Positions 48,025-61,900 of a stretch of 64,000 nucleotides of DNA are shown here, piece by piece. The notes under the pieces were generated by a model. The model was not told the origin of the DNA. It made no database searches and saw only the letters and a program-made list of their open reading frames with translations. Within the stretch, counting starts at the first letter, position 1. Each line of letters begins with the position of its first letter. Both the position numbers and the translations under genes were made by a program. Source of the stretch: Yamagishiella unicocca (lineage: Eukaryota > Chlorophyta > Chlorophyceae > Chlamydomonadales > Volvocaceae); contig BDSL01000010.1 in the NCBI GenBank assembly GCA_003116995.1, positions 248,001 to 312,000 on the forward strand, given 5' to 3'.

Positions 48025-49978
48025 ACGTGAATGGAGGTTGCCAGAGAGGAATACGTGAGGCTAGGTTAGGAGTCGGTTAGCTCGCCGCATTACTCCGCTG
48101 CCCCCTTGCTGGTGCCCATTACAGCTGATGGGTAATTTGGTAGTTGAGAAAGTAGGTTAGTGATCAGCGTTTAGGCTGCGCCTCTGAGCGTCCGAGAAAA
48201 CGGTAATGGTCTAGTGGTGGGTGTTGTGGGAAGGGTTTTTCTGTCGCATGGGTCAATGGATAATGCATCATTTACTAGGGTGAGGCATACTGCGCTGCTT
48301 GTGAGGCTGCATTTGCGTCACGTCTTGTAGCAGATAGGCGGTGTTAAGAAGTAAATCATGGAGGCTGAAAGCATACAGACTAGAAAATAAGTGTTGCGGC
48401 GGACTCAATCTCGGCGGAGAAGCGCATAGCACTGTAGAAAACACCTGGCGTTACTGGATGGCGGTGTTTCCATGTACAAAGCCAGCGCAGTATGCAAATG
48501 CTTGGCCTGCACGCGGGGCTGGTGCCGGGCTTTGAGGTGGCGGTTAGGCGCCACAAGCCTGGTGCGAACGCGGGCTCGGGAGATTCTTCATGATCGGCGT
48601 ACGCTCTCGGACGATGGATGCTTCCCAAGTCGTACACAGTCTAACTTGTCGTATCTCCCGGGCCTTACACTTCAGCCGAAAGTTTGGACGAGGTCCAGTT
48701 GGATGAATCTGTCAATTGCTCAATTCTGGTTGCAAGGCGTTTGCGGAGCATCTAGGTCGGACCATGGTTTTGGCGGACCATGGTTTTGGCGGACCATGGT
48801 TTTGGCGGACCATGGTTTTGGCGGCTGCAGGCTCGGTGACGATCTACAGGGCCGACTACCTGGAGGAGGTGAGGCTGTCGCAGCGGGTGGCGCAGCAGCG
48901 GCAGCAGCGTTTCAGGGCCTTTGGGCTGAGCCTCGCGGTGGCGTTGGGCGTATCAGTGGGCGATGGTGGGTGCGACGCGGCCGGGGAGCCAACGATGGCG
49001 CGCCGCGCCGGTACGTCGGTGCCGCTGGTGCAATGAAGCAGGACGCGCGGCGCGTTGTGCAGCTTAGCAATCGCAGGCCGGAAAAGTAAGCGTGTAGCGG
49101 TGGCAGGAGGCAGGTATGGACCAGTTTTTGAGGGGCTGCGGGTTGGGAATCAGTCAGGGGGCTGGGGGGTAGTGGGCAGGGTTTCAGGGAGGTAGGGGGA
49201 GGGAAGGTGGTGTGTATGTGATTCCGAGGTAGGGGGCCTGCCAGGGCATCCTGACATGCCGCCGTGCCGTGCCCCCTTGGGGATACGGGGCCCTACAGGC
49301 GAAGAAACCGCCCACCCTCGGAACAACAGCTGCAGGGGAAGCGGGGCAGCACGCTAGCGGCGGTGTGGTTGTGCGCTACATCGCTAGCGTCTGGGCGTGG
49401 CTCCCACTCAGCAGTAGTGTGGAGGCGGCACCCTCGGTGAGAGCCATGTTTGCCCTGTGTACGCATTTCGACGGAGCTGCTGGTAGGCTATGGTAGTGGG
49501 CCGGTGGCTGGTTACCTTGAAGAGTCCACAGTAAAAGGGTGGTGACCTTTGGCGAAGTCCATGTGCATGCAGTAGTGACTGTCACAATCCCTAGCATTCC
49601 AGCCAGTACAAGTAAAACCATGGTGCCAAGGTAGGTGTCCTGGAAAGGCCCTGAAAATGCACCACAAGGTGCCAGGCCAGTCCTGCAAAAGGTCAGAAAC
49701 ACGTGGTTCCCCGCCCTGCTAGTGCCAATGCCGATTTCCAGGTCCTCCTTTCCTCCTTGCAGATTGCTATGGCCAGAATCAATTCACGGAAGCTTTTCAG
49801 CATCGTCACACCTAGTCCACAGAATACGTTTGGTGACGTTTGGAGAAGTCCCTAAACATACAATTGCTGCATCCTCTCAACCCCAGACCTTATGCCACTC
49901 AACCTGCCGTCCTCGACAGAAGTTCACAGTAAATCACCACCTTTCGTCCATACATGCTCGACCTTGGCCAGCATCCCA
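48025..49978. other. Convergent intergenic region (38-48 kb gene / OSCA channel gene)
   Basis: 3' regions of two convergent genes. A weak plus-strand open stretch (about 48720-49036) encodes SVTIYRADYLEEVRLSQRVA and an Ala/Leu helix, but it has no start codon context and no domain, so it is not called. A four-copy 16-bp repeat lies at 48758-48822. Confidence 0.45.
48758..48822. repeat. 16-bp repeat (GGACCATGGTTTTGGC), 4 copies
   Basis: Four perfect tandem copies of a 16-bp unit containing CCATGG. Confidence 0.95.
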
Positions 49979-52900
49979 TCACGGGTCGGAGTCATCATCT
50001 CCGTCCAGAGACAGCTTTCCGTCGTACTTCGTAAGCTCCGGGGGTGGCGCCTCCAGCGCGGCGTGCTGCTGGCCGCTGCTGTCGTTGCTGCCACTAGGTG
50101 GCGCTGCTGCCACCTCCGCAACGGAGGCGGCTGCAGTGTCCGTGCCGCCGCCACCATCACCGTTGGCGGGTGCTGGCTTCTTGCCATGCTTCTTGAGCTT
50201 GGCCGCCCATTTGTTTAAAATGTCAAGGCGCGGAAGCAGATCGTTGGCCAGCGCCTCAACAGCCTCCAAGTCATCCAGCTGGACCTGCAGTCGGTCGACC
50301 AATCCACAGCAGTACACACATCACGATACTGGCTGAGTCGTCAGCCGCATCGCTCATGCGTTTCATTATTTCACATTTGCCATTGAAAGCGCCCAGCAAA
50401 CGTTAACACATGGCAACATAAACGCAGATGCACGGTCACGTGGATATTACCTTTTGGTGTAGCCCAACACACTGCCGCCCAGCCAAGTACGGAGATCATC
50501 AGTAGTCATGTGTCCCTCAGGCAAATACGGGATACCCCCCCACCGTCACGCGCGCGGCACCCATTCGACCTAGCCAAACGCCCCAGCAACCAGCAATATT
50601 TTGCGTTAGGACGACCTACCCAGCCAGCCCGCATCGACAAAGGCAGCCGTACAACGTACCACAAGCGCCAGACAGACGTGTTATGTACACATTGCCGTGC
50701 ACCACCGCACCTTGAAGCAGGGGTTCTTGTACAGGTCAGCGACCTCCGCCTGTTCCTCAGGCCAGAGCGCAAGGGCAGCGTTCTCATCGCACAGCGCCTC
50801 CCGCAGCAGCCGCTCCGACTTGCCTGCTGCTGCTGATGCACGGCGGTATGCGATAGGGCCAGATAGAGCGAGGGCGGGGATCGCCGTTGGGTAGGCGGCC
50901 AGTGCTTACAGACTCACTTATCTTTTAGCTCCCAATTTTTGCCCAGTCCGCCTCGCAATCACTGACCGCTGCCGTCACGCGTGAGACCCGTGCGCGTCGC
51001 GTTGATACTGGTATGGGTTTTGCTCTTAACAGCGCAGCTAGCCAATCCCGTTCCTTGGTTGCTTCTTCCTGGGTGCTGCTTATTACGACACCACCTAACC
51101 CAGCCAGCGCCAGTTCGCGGCTGTTCATCATCATGCATCCTCGCGCGCGCGCTTCACTCACCGGCTGTGGCAGGGGCCGCCGACACCACTGGCGGCGGTA
51201 GCAATAGCGCCGCCCCCTCTTCAGCCGCCTGCGGCAGCAGGCAGCCGCGGGCCGCCAATTTGCGTTCCTGCATGCGGGCACAGGTAGGCACGAGGTACCA
51301 AACGGCAGGTAAATGGTAGGTTATTGGCAACTTCACGTACGGCTAGGTAACACACACATGCATAGAACAACAACGCATGAGTAAGTACTCGAGTTGAACG
51401 CTGTCAAGACCGAGAAGGAGGTCCATTTCCCCGCATGCACCTTATTTAACCCCTCGAATCGCCCCTCAGTCCTGCACAATGACAAGATGTATGGGCATCC
51501 TCAACTTGACTCCGCGCTAACTTACGGCTTGCCCCTCGATCCGGCAGCCTCCTTACAGCCGGACACACCTGACTGGGATCCCGATACATTTACGGCAGAT
51601 CCTCCGATCCAGCACACTTTCACGGTGTGCGCTGCGATCGATTATGAATACCTAACCCCTCTCTTGCTTACTTCGTTTTCCCTCACTTTCAGCCCTCATT
51701 TCGTTTTCCCTCACTTTGAGCCCTCATTTTTACAGAGGCCTTCACCTCAGCATTGTGATGGGACAGTATCGATATGCAGGAAGCCAGATAAACCCGCAAA
51801 TGAAGGGGTCCAGGCTTCAGAATCCAGAATGCAGCATGGTCGTCTTTGTTGGGTCGGTTGGGCGATATGTTCAAAATTGGTGCCGAACGCCGACCCGCAG
51901 ACGTGGACGACCGTTTGGGGAGTGAAATCACCTGTCAAGACAATACTTTCCATTTGGGATGCTTGCATTTATGATTTATTGCACCGCAGCTAGCATTGTC
52001 AGAGGGATGGGTACGGCTGGGCAGGATCCAACTAATACGAGCCCCACAGAGGCCCTCATGGATCAACTACGTACGTCCCGTATGGAACCCATTTCAACTA
52101 CGTACGTCCCGTATGGAACCCATTTCAACGCCGCTACTCCGTCCATAACCTTACCTTTCTGGCCGCCTCGAGCAGCTCCATTCGGCGGCGATCCGCCTCC
52201 CACATGTCCAGCTCAGCGGCGTCGTGCAGAGACGTTACAGACCTGAATGCGCCGGGTAGCAGGCAGCAGGCGGACATGCACCAAATGATGGCAAACGACT
52301 TCCGTCCTCTTGAGTACAGCGTACAACGCAGCACGCGCCATGCATGCGAATGAATGCCCATCCGCTGGATGGGAAGTAGGTCCGGACGAAATAAAGTCAG
52401 GTCGCCGGGGGCGGCGTCTTTGCATCAGGATGGATGGATTGGGATTGAGGCCATAATAAGGTTGTTCAGGAAAAAGGCCCAGCAGGTCATTTCGCCCGTC
52501 TCTTACTGATACATCGCGCTTGCTTACGCACCAGGGTCTCTTGAACAGCGTGAGGGTGCTGAGGTGGCAGCCAACAGAGAAGAGCAGCAGCGGAATCATC
52601 AGCAGTGCGAAGGCAAAGCGCTTGATACTCAGCAGGCCCAGCATGGTCAGCTGCATGATGTAAAGCCCCACCATGACCTGGTTGTATACCTGCGGACGGA
52701 TGGCGGCGGATGTAGACATTTTTGACTTTGTAGGTTTGATCATGTCTTCTGTTCCCGTACGTGAGGTGGACGGACTTACATACGGATTGCCCACCTGCCC
52801 ACCTACGTACCCACCTACCCACCTACCCACCTGTCAGCGACAAGCAGGCAACTAAAACCTTAATGCCCAGCCACAGTGGCCCATCCAACACAAGAGTCTA

Positions 52901-55900
52901 GACATGACCTGCCGCCCGCGGCCGTCGTTCGGCCCGCAGAATCACGCACCGTCTTCCACAGCCTCCCCGCGCTCTCGTAGGCGCGGCGAAAGACGTAGAT
53001 GTTGTTGTACCCCTCTCCAACGGACGTAACCAAGAAGTACGCCAGCGCGGCCAGGCAGACGATGGGGTTAATACAGGAGAACGTCTGCGTGTGCATGTAC
53101 GACAAGCAACCCGGCCGGTCAGACGTACCGTGATGCGTACGGCAACGGCGGAAGTTATTAAGAAAACCCGTGCGTACGGCGCGCGAGCGAGTAAGGGCAT
53201 CGGCGGCCTTCCTATGCACCCCCTGCCTGCTGGCTTCCGTGCTGCCTGTCCGTCCCTTCCTTTATGGTTGCGATTTGCGGTTTTTAGGTAGGGTATGTTC
53301 GTTAGCAAGCTAGGTTCGCGCACCAGCCCGATCAGCAGCGCAATGGTGTGGTCCACCACTGTCGTTCCGTTGTCCGTGTATTGGTACATCCACATGCGCT
53401 GGCGGGCGCGGGGGCTGCCAGCGAACTTGGACAGGATCCAAAAGATCACGAAGCCCGGCAGGCGGATGAAGGCGAGGGACTTGACACCCAAGCCCTGTGC
53501 GTGGGCGCGGCAGAAAGACAGGGCGGCTGGGGATGGATAGCTAGTGATGGGTGGAGGGATGAAATAACAGCAGGGCGATAACTAACTAACTGCTAGCGCC
53601 AGGCAGGTAACTGCTTGTAGGGCCCGAGGTGGGCACGCACGCGTGCGTACGTGTGGGTGTTGAGGGAGGTGATGATAGGTAGATGGCGGCGGGGCGTGCT
53701 CGCCGTTACCGCGCCCCCAACCAACTCCGCGCGCACGGGTCTCCCTCGAACCCCGCGCGCAGGCACTCACGTTGGTGAGAAGGTAGGTGATGAAGAAGGT
53801 GGAGGTCATGGGGATGGATTTGCCCAGCGTGGGGATGACGCTTGAGGGGTTGTTGACCCACTGGTTCAGCTGCGTGCGCGAGGTGGGCGAAGGCGCCGGC
53901 AAGCAGTAGCAGATAGATAGGTACGAGCAGTAGCTAGATAGATAGCGCAGTGGGCGGTTGGTGCGTGGTTCGTTGCCGGTTGGTGGTTGATATTCGGGGC
54001 TAGGTGCCATAGAGCCAGCAGCCTGAAGCAGTATGCAGAAGCCGGTAGGCATGTGGCTGGCTAGCTGCAGTATGCTTGCTAGTGCATTTTGTCGGCAATC
54101 CGGAAACGGCTAGTATCCCGTCCCACCAATAACATGCGTCAATCGATCCTCGCTGCCCACAACCCAACCCAAGCCACTCCTAAGTTAGTCGTTTCTTCAC
54201 GGAAATCCTAGCTGCAGCAGGCCGTGGGTCTCCCCTTCACCAGCCCCAAACCACCGACGCACTTGACATACCTGGTTAAAGAATGAACCGGCGATGATGT
54301 TCCCAAAGAACACCACGATGACCTGATGAGCCGCAAGCAACAAGTAAGTAAGCAATCAGCATCGCACGGATGGATGAGATCGAGGGGGCCGGGCCATACA
54401 TCCAGCAATAGTGGGTTTCGCGCTCGCAGAACCCGGTCGCGCGTACTAATACTGCACGGCTGGTGGCGGTGCTGCCATGGGTTTCATATGTATGTGTGCC
54501 ACGGCAAGCAAGTAAATAATAAGTAAGGTCGTGCGTGTACGTACCGATCGAGCGATACCCACATCGCGTCAATCCCACAACACACCAACAAACACCAGCC
54601 AGCCACAATACCATCACACCATGGAGCCGGGCCCTAACACTGCGTCATACTGCGTCATACGTACAATTACAGCCGGACACGCAAGTAAGGCACCAACCTG
54701 GACATGCAAGGCACCAACCTGGACACGCAAGTAAGGCACCAACCTAGACACGCAAGGCACCAACCTAGACACGCAAGGCACCAACCTGGACACGCAAGCT
54801 AATAAGCAAGGCACCAACCTGGACACGCAAGGCACCAAGCAAGGCACCAACCTGGAACAGGAAATAGCGCTTGACGACGCCGAAATCGATTTCGGAGACG
54901 GATGTGGCGCCGGACAGCACCGCCATGAACCGCAGGATGATGGGCACGACGGCCAGAAAGATCTTGAGAGCGAGACCTGATGAGCGTACGTGCAGGGAGC
55001 GAGGGGGAGAGAAGAGGGACGCTCGTGCGTGGAGTTGGGAGTATATACGTATGTATGCAGATGGTGGGCGGCAAATAAACATGCAAACTGGAGGGGCAGC
55101 AGTGGGCGGGCGGGGGCTTGTGCGGACTTATGTATGGAATCACCAGCTGTCTGGATAGGAATTTGCTTGGATGCCGCCGCCGCGTGGAAGGTGCGCGGTG
55201 GCGCTGCTGGATGACTGCCGCCCCTCCTCGCGATCGACGGAGGAGACCACAACGTTTAGGATTGGACCACGTACGACCACAACGCTCGCTCAAACCTCCA
55301 CCGCATGTAGTATATGTACGTACATACCGGGGACGATGGCCTCCAGGATCTGCCGTACTCCAGGCGCCGATACGATCTTGCCCAGCACCGGCATCTTGGA
55401 CAGCTTGGGCACCTCGATCAGGGCCTATGATGAGCCATACATGCGCGATGCGGAAAGTGGTGCGGAACGACACCGCGGCAATGCTATGATGCACGGCGTG
55501 CTGCGGGTGTATGTAGCTACATACCGCTAGCTATAGGCCTCGCTAGGTCAATCCAAATAAAAGCAGAGGGCTCTACCCACCTATCTATCTTCCCCGCGCC
55601 GCGCACCTACCTACACGCACCCCAACCCTCCAGCTGCTCCTTGTATGCCTCAAAACAACTTCTCCATCCACTCCCGATTATTGTATCCTCACTCGGTATC
55701 GTTCATTCCCCACAGGCTCACGCGCATCCCTGCCTGCCTCGCACACTTTTACGTGCACCAGGTAGGCACGCACGCTGACCTCAGCAGCAGGTAGCTATAG
55801 GTAGGAGCATACATGTCCGCCTCGCCCGCACCTACCTGGATGGCGGTGACGGGCAGCATAAAGAAGAGCGTCATCATCCAAAAAGCCACCCATCTGTGGA

Positions 55901-58900
55901 CAGGGATAGATGGAGGAGGGGGCGGATCATCATCACGTCTAGCGCGGCGCGTTGGACACCACCACCGCCACCACTGCCACCATCGCCACCTCCCACCGCC
56001 ACCACCGCCACAACGCTAAGACATCACGAAGCATGGAACAATCAATTCCGTACGCGCACGGCAAGGATCCCGCTACATATGCCGCCACATCATACGTATG
56101 CCCTTTCCTTCCCGACGTTATTAGTTGACTTCCTATCTAATACTTTCGAGCTGCCATGCATCCGATCCGTCGACGCGACAACGGCCACCCACAGGAAGTA
56201 GGAGCGGCCGCTCTTCATGGGCGTAGTCATGGACAGGTTGGTCCACACCACCTCGAAGGGTGCCGGCGCGTTCCGCACCCGCCAGGCGTTGACGTCATGG
56301 TGGTGCAGCGAGTTGGAAGCAACCGCCTGGGGCATGCGAGCTCTGTGTATTGGGGCGGCGCGACAATGGGTGCGTGGCCAATGGGTCGATACATACATGC
56401 CGCCGGGTGGCGTGCGTGATGCCGCCGGCGCACAAGCCAGCAGATGGAAGAGGTAGGCGGGGCCGCTGATCATACATCACACTGCTGCCCGCTCGATCGC
56501 TCGTAGCGACTAGGGTTAGCTGCAGCGAGCAGACGTCAAAAATCAGCTTCCCCCGTCCCGCGCGGCCCGCGAGCCGCCGCGCCTACAGATATGCACACAT
56601 ATACGCATAATAACTCCGTCTATCTGCGCCCACATTAATGCACGTCCCGCCGTCGCCAGCAGCCTCACATGAAGGTGACAAAGGCCGAGGGCGCCACTCG
56701 GCGGTTAGACACGCGCTGCTCCTCCAAGATGCGCTCCTGGACGTATGGGAGGGAAGGAGAGGCAAGTGCAAGGAAAGGGGAGGGGATGGACGGAGGGGAG
56801 GCAAGTGCAAGGAAAGGGGAGGCAAGTGGAAGGTGAGGGGAGGGGAGGTAAGTGAAAGGGGAGCGAGGCGAGGGGCAGTTGGGGGCCCGGAGGGGAGGGT
56901 CCGGGGTGTGCCGCACCCACCTACTACTCTGCACTTACTGTTAGCAACGAACAATAAAGACGACATACAATCGTGCGTCCAGGCGTAGGCCTGTGGTCAG
57001 ATCGATGCTGCTGTACGTATGTACGTCTATCAACTCACACTTGGGTGCGTACGGCACTGGTACAGTACTGCGTGCGGCCACTGATCATACTGCGTGCGGC
57101 CACTGATCACGCACGCACGTGTGTACGAGTGTACGTGCGTGTGGTGCTCATCAGCACGCACGGGTACGCTTGCTCACGCGCCACGCACGGTACGCACCCA
57201 CCCGGAGGAACCTGAGCCGCTTGAGCCAGAAGCCAACCGCGTCCATCTGCGTTGGTGCCCCGACATGTACGACAGTATGTATGTAGGCGAGCACAAGAAC
57301 CAAGCTCGCGTGCCACGGCAGCAACAGGTATTGATACAATGATCTATATATGCTGGTGGCCGTCGGTCTTAGCTACTAGATGTAGCAGTGCATGGCAGGC
57401 TTAGCATGGCAACAGCGGTGGTGCGGGCATATAGGGCGGGGCGGAGTCCGCCCCTCAGTTGCCCACCCCCTTAATACACGCTATGCTCCGGCCGGCGTAA
57501 TATTATTATTAGCATGGCAACAGCGGTAGCAACACATACCGGCGGTAATAGGCGCACCAGGCAGGACGTATGTATGGAGTCACATTGCTATTTTTTTATG
57601 GCGATCGAGAACGAATAATAAGGAAATAGAGATGGAGCACAGCGGTACGCAATCAGCACACACCTTCTTGAACAGCTTGGTGCCAATGTGCTCCTTGCCC
57701 CAGTCGCCGTACATGGCACCGAGCACCGTGATCTGCGTGCGCACGGGCGAGGCAGGGCGGGGATGGAGGGGAGAGGGCACAGCAGCGCCGCCTGCTGTAG
57801 ATAGGTTGCTTTGCTTGGTGGCGGCGGTGGATGAATGGAGATGTATGGCGGCCTGCTCTTATATATGGCGCGACGATATCTGGGCTACTACTGTAGCTGG
57901 CGTTGGCGGGGCCGCTATCTAGCTGCTGGCTGGTGGCGGCATGCAGCTGTAGATATCAGCGGGCAGGTATGTACAGCAGGCCACGCACGAAACAGCGGCG
58001 GTGAGGCACGCACATCCCAACCAGCCATCGGCAAGCAGCTATCACCCACGCACCACGCTACGTGCCTCCCAACTACCTAACAGAATAACCCGTAACAAGT
58101 AATAAGGTGGTTGCTGCGGCGGCCTACCTAATAACCAATCGAACTTGGCCTATCTACCTAGCTACCCACAACCGTAGCTACCTCCCGCCCGCCCACAGCC
58201 TGCTGGTACGTACCTAGATAGATAGCTAGCTAGCTGCTGTCCCGCCCTAACTAACGCTGATACGCACGATCGGGCCGACCTATCTAGCTACCTCTGCCGC
58301 CGTCCGGCACTCGGTGCCTCCGACCGTGCTAGCTGCTGCCGGCCTTCACCTCGGTTACTTCCTCTATCTGCGTGCCCCGCCACCCACCCGTGCACCTACC
58401 CACCCCACCTACCCACGCACCCCACCTGCTTGTGCGGCATCCCCTTGCGCAGCTTCAGCCTCAGCTGCAGCATGTCCAGGTAGTCCTCCAGCTGCTCGCG
58501 TATCTGCGGCGGCGGGCGGCGAATGGATAGGTGGCTGCGTCGTCAGTCGGTAGCTAGTATTGATCCATTGATTGGTGTCCGTACGTCCGTACGTCCGTAC
58601 GCACGTGTCGGTGCCAGCCAGCAGACGCTTGATCGGATTTTGGGGTTCATGGGGTTGATCACGGCGGGGCGGCGGGCGGGAGGGGCTCCCATCAGCGCTA
58701 CACCATTGCTGCTGCGTGCACACACCCAATCTGAGGAGTGCCTGCCTGCCTGCGCGCGGCCCACCCCAGCAGGACGCCGCCGCGCGCCTTGTCCGTCCCC
58801 TGCTGTTAGTCCAGCCATCCCCAAACGTGAGCCCCAAACGCGCCCAAACACGTGCGTGCTCATCACGCCCGCACACGCACCTTGTTGTACTCCGCCGTCA

Positions 58901-61900
58901 GTGGCTCCAGGGAGGCGGTGTTCATGATCATGTTTACTGCCGCTACGTTCTTAGGTGTGTACACCATCGCAAACTCCTGTGCCACCAGCTGCTGGGGGGT
59001 CAAGCCGGCCTGAAGTAAGGGAGGCGCGCGGCGGGCGGTTGTATGCATGGATCACGGGTGGGCGGTGCGAGGAAGGTAACAAAACCAGTACTAATGGGAG
59101 CAACGAGGGAACCAAAGTGCGATTGGATGGGCTGGCTGGGATGGTAGGGTTGGCATGACGGAATGCGATAGCGCCGCCGCACCTCAACACTGCAACCCAC
59201 CGTCGCCGCATTTGGCAACCGCACCCCGCCGCCCAGCGGGGCCTGACGCACCCGCCCAGCGGGGCCTGACGCACCCGCCCAGCGGGGCCTGACGCACCCC
59301 AGCGGGGCCTTACGCACCCTGATCTTCTGCTTGGCCTGGTAGGCAGCGTCCAGGCTCTGGTCTCCCAGGTCGTACTTGAAGCGCTTGGTGTCGCGACGGC
59401 TGGGCGGCTGCGGCTGCGTGTCAATGCCCCACTCGGGCAGCACCGCCAGCACCACGTCCTCGGGGTTCGCCACCACCTGGACGGAGCGAGGAAGCAAGGG
59501 AGCACCGCACGCACGTCCTCACCCTGCATGCACCCCAATCGACCTCGCCTCAATGATGAACTGGATTCCTATGAACATATATAGGAACACTTATTTATAC
59601 TTTCAAGTATGTCTTGGGCATTTCAGTCCAATGTTTAATAATGGGGCCGTCTGACACCACTCCCCCACTAATGAATTATTGCGCACTTGCAGCGACTACA
59701 TACATACCTCCAGCCGCTGCAGCAACTCTCGGCTCGTAAGGCCCATACGAGCCTGTATCAACTTGCCCCCCGTGGCGGAGTAGCGGGAGGGGTCGTCAGA
59801 ATCGGCACCTCCCGCACGAGCGACAGCAGCATCAGCAGCAGAGACGTTGCCGCCGCTCGTGGTGCGGACAAAGCCACCGGAAGCGTTCGACGCCGCTGTA
59901 ATGGCGGGGGCGCCGGAGGTGGCGGAGGGATCTCGGGTGCCGCCGGCGGCTGCTTCCGGCCTGGACGCTGAAGCGCGGCTCCCAAGGATGGACCCAAGGA
60001 AGGAAGGGCGGGAGTAGCTGGGTGCCATTGCTGCGGTGGTGGTGGCGGTGGCGCCGCATCCGCTGATGGCCACCCGAGTCGGCGTGGCGGCATTGCTGGC
60101 GGCGGCGGTGCTGCTGCCACCGGAATGGGCGCTACGTTAGGAGAGGAGGAGAGGACGCACGTTAAGGTAATCGGAAAGACCCTTGAGAGGCGGCTGACCG
60201 TTGGGGATAAAAACGCGGCAGTATGGCACACCAAGCAAGCCAATCATTTGCACATCCTTAATTTCTAAACAAGCTCTGTCCCCTACCTCGGGACCTAATA
60301 ATGAGGCTCAGGCGGTTCGGCCGTCGGTGAGGTAATGACGAGAATGATATCGCGACTCGCGCCGCAAGGCCGCTAACGCCGTGAGCATGCAACAATATAC
60401 ATACGGTTGTAGGCCATGCCGTGTAGGATGGTTTCAACGAATTGCCGCAGGGCGCGCGGATGCAGTTCCCTGCCGCACGCGTAGACGTTCATACTGCTTT
60501 GATAAGGTCCTTCAATTCGTTCGTCAAAAGCCACACACCCTACGATCTACGTGATCTGGCATGCTGCATCATTAGACACCAGTACGGAACATAATGAATC
60601 CACGAGCGATCCGTACGGCATCTGGCATTCCGTGACGTCCGTTTCACGCACCTCCTGTGGATCTCCAGGGGGCTGCTGTCCTTGGCGTTACGGTACGATC
60701 TGCTGGTTTCGGAGCCGGCCGCGGCTGGGCGCGACACCGGAAGCAGCAGCGGAAGGGGGCACGACGCGGCCTCCCCGAACGAGGTGACTGCCGGGTCCGC
60801 CGCCGGTCGGGTGCTGGCTGCCAGCGCAGCGGGGCTTCCGGCAGAACCAGCAGCAGAGGGGGACCGCTGCTGCTGCTGCTGCTTCAGCTGCTGCAGCTCC
60901 ATAGAGCCCCAGCCAGCGTTCGTTTGGCTGTTTCGAGCGGCTGTTGCCGAGTCGTCCGCATTCGCCTGGAGGCGGGAGGGGACCGTAGTTCGGCGACGTT
61001 AACGTCACTTGTGCATGTGCGCGTCGTCCGTCAGTAGCGTGCGGTGGGGCAGCTGGAACACCTGTGCATCCAGTCCATAACCACCAGTATCGATCATGAG
61101 CTACGGCGGCAGCTAGCCGTATGTATGCCGGTAACACAATTGTCCCATTCCAGCTGGCATCCACGCAGCGCCTCTGAAACGAACCCTGTGCCTTATGGGT
61201 CGACCATCGCTCCACCGGTCTCGCCAAGCCACCCGCCGCAAAATCCACAATCTATGGCTCACGCACACTCCACCCACCCAGCCACGCACCTCGGGCTCGT
61301 CATGCTCGCCGCCCGGCCCCGCCGCCCCGGCCTCCGGTCGCTTATGCTTCGAGCCCGACTTGAGGACGCCCTGTAGCAGCACCAGAGGGGGCGAGGGAGG
61401 GAGGTGCAGTCCCAGTGCAATGAGGCGTGGGTGTGTCGTCTGCTTGGTTGGGCGCCCGAGATCAGCACCGACCCATGGGCCGGCAGCATGACGGGCGCGA
61501 TACCTGTCAGTCAGCCAGCCGGCCAGCTAGCTAGCCAGCGCCAGTGCCCGTCGCCTCAGGTTACATACCGCATGCGAGCTTTACGTTCCTGCACCCGCCA
61601 CGGCAAGACAGAATGCCAGCCACCCGGCCAACCCACCCCAACCCACCTCCGCAATGCCCGGGATGTCCGTCACCAGCACGGTATGCGAGGGCCCTCCGCG
61701 TTTGCTGTTTCCCAGGAACATGAGCCGCAGCAGGACGGACTCCTTATTAAAGCGCCAGAGCAGCTGTGAGACGCGGATGAGGGTTTTGTACTTTTGTTGT
61801 GAGTTTTGAGGATTTGCGATTGAGGAAATAAACCCCTGGAAACGACATCGTAGGAACTATATTCGGTGCTGGGTAGAGCGCAGCGGGTGCTGCGTTGGAC

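Noticed and set aside
48472..49089. 205-aa plus-strand ORF with GGPWF-type repeats
   Set aside because: Driven by a 16-bp repeat; no domain, no phase-supported partners, located between two convergent genes.
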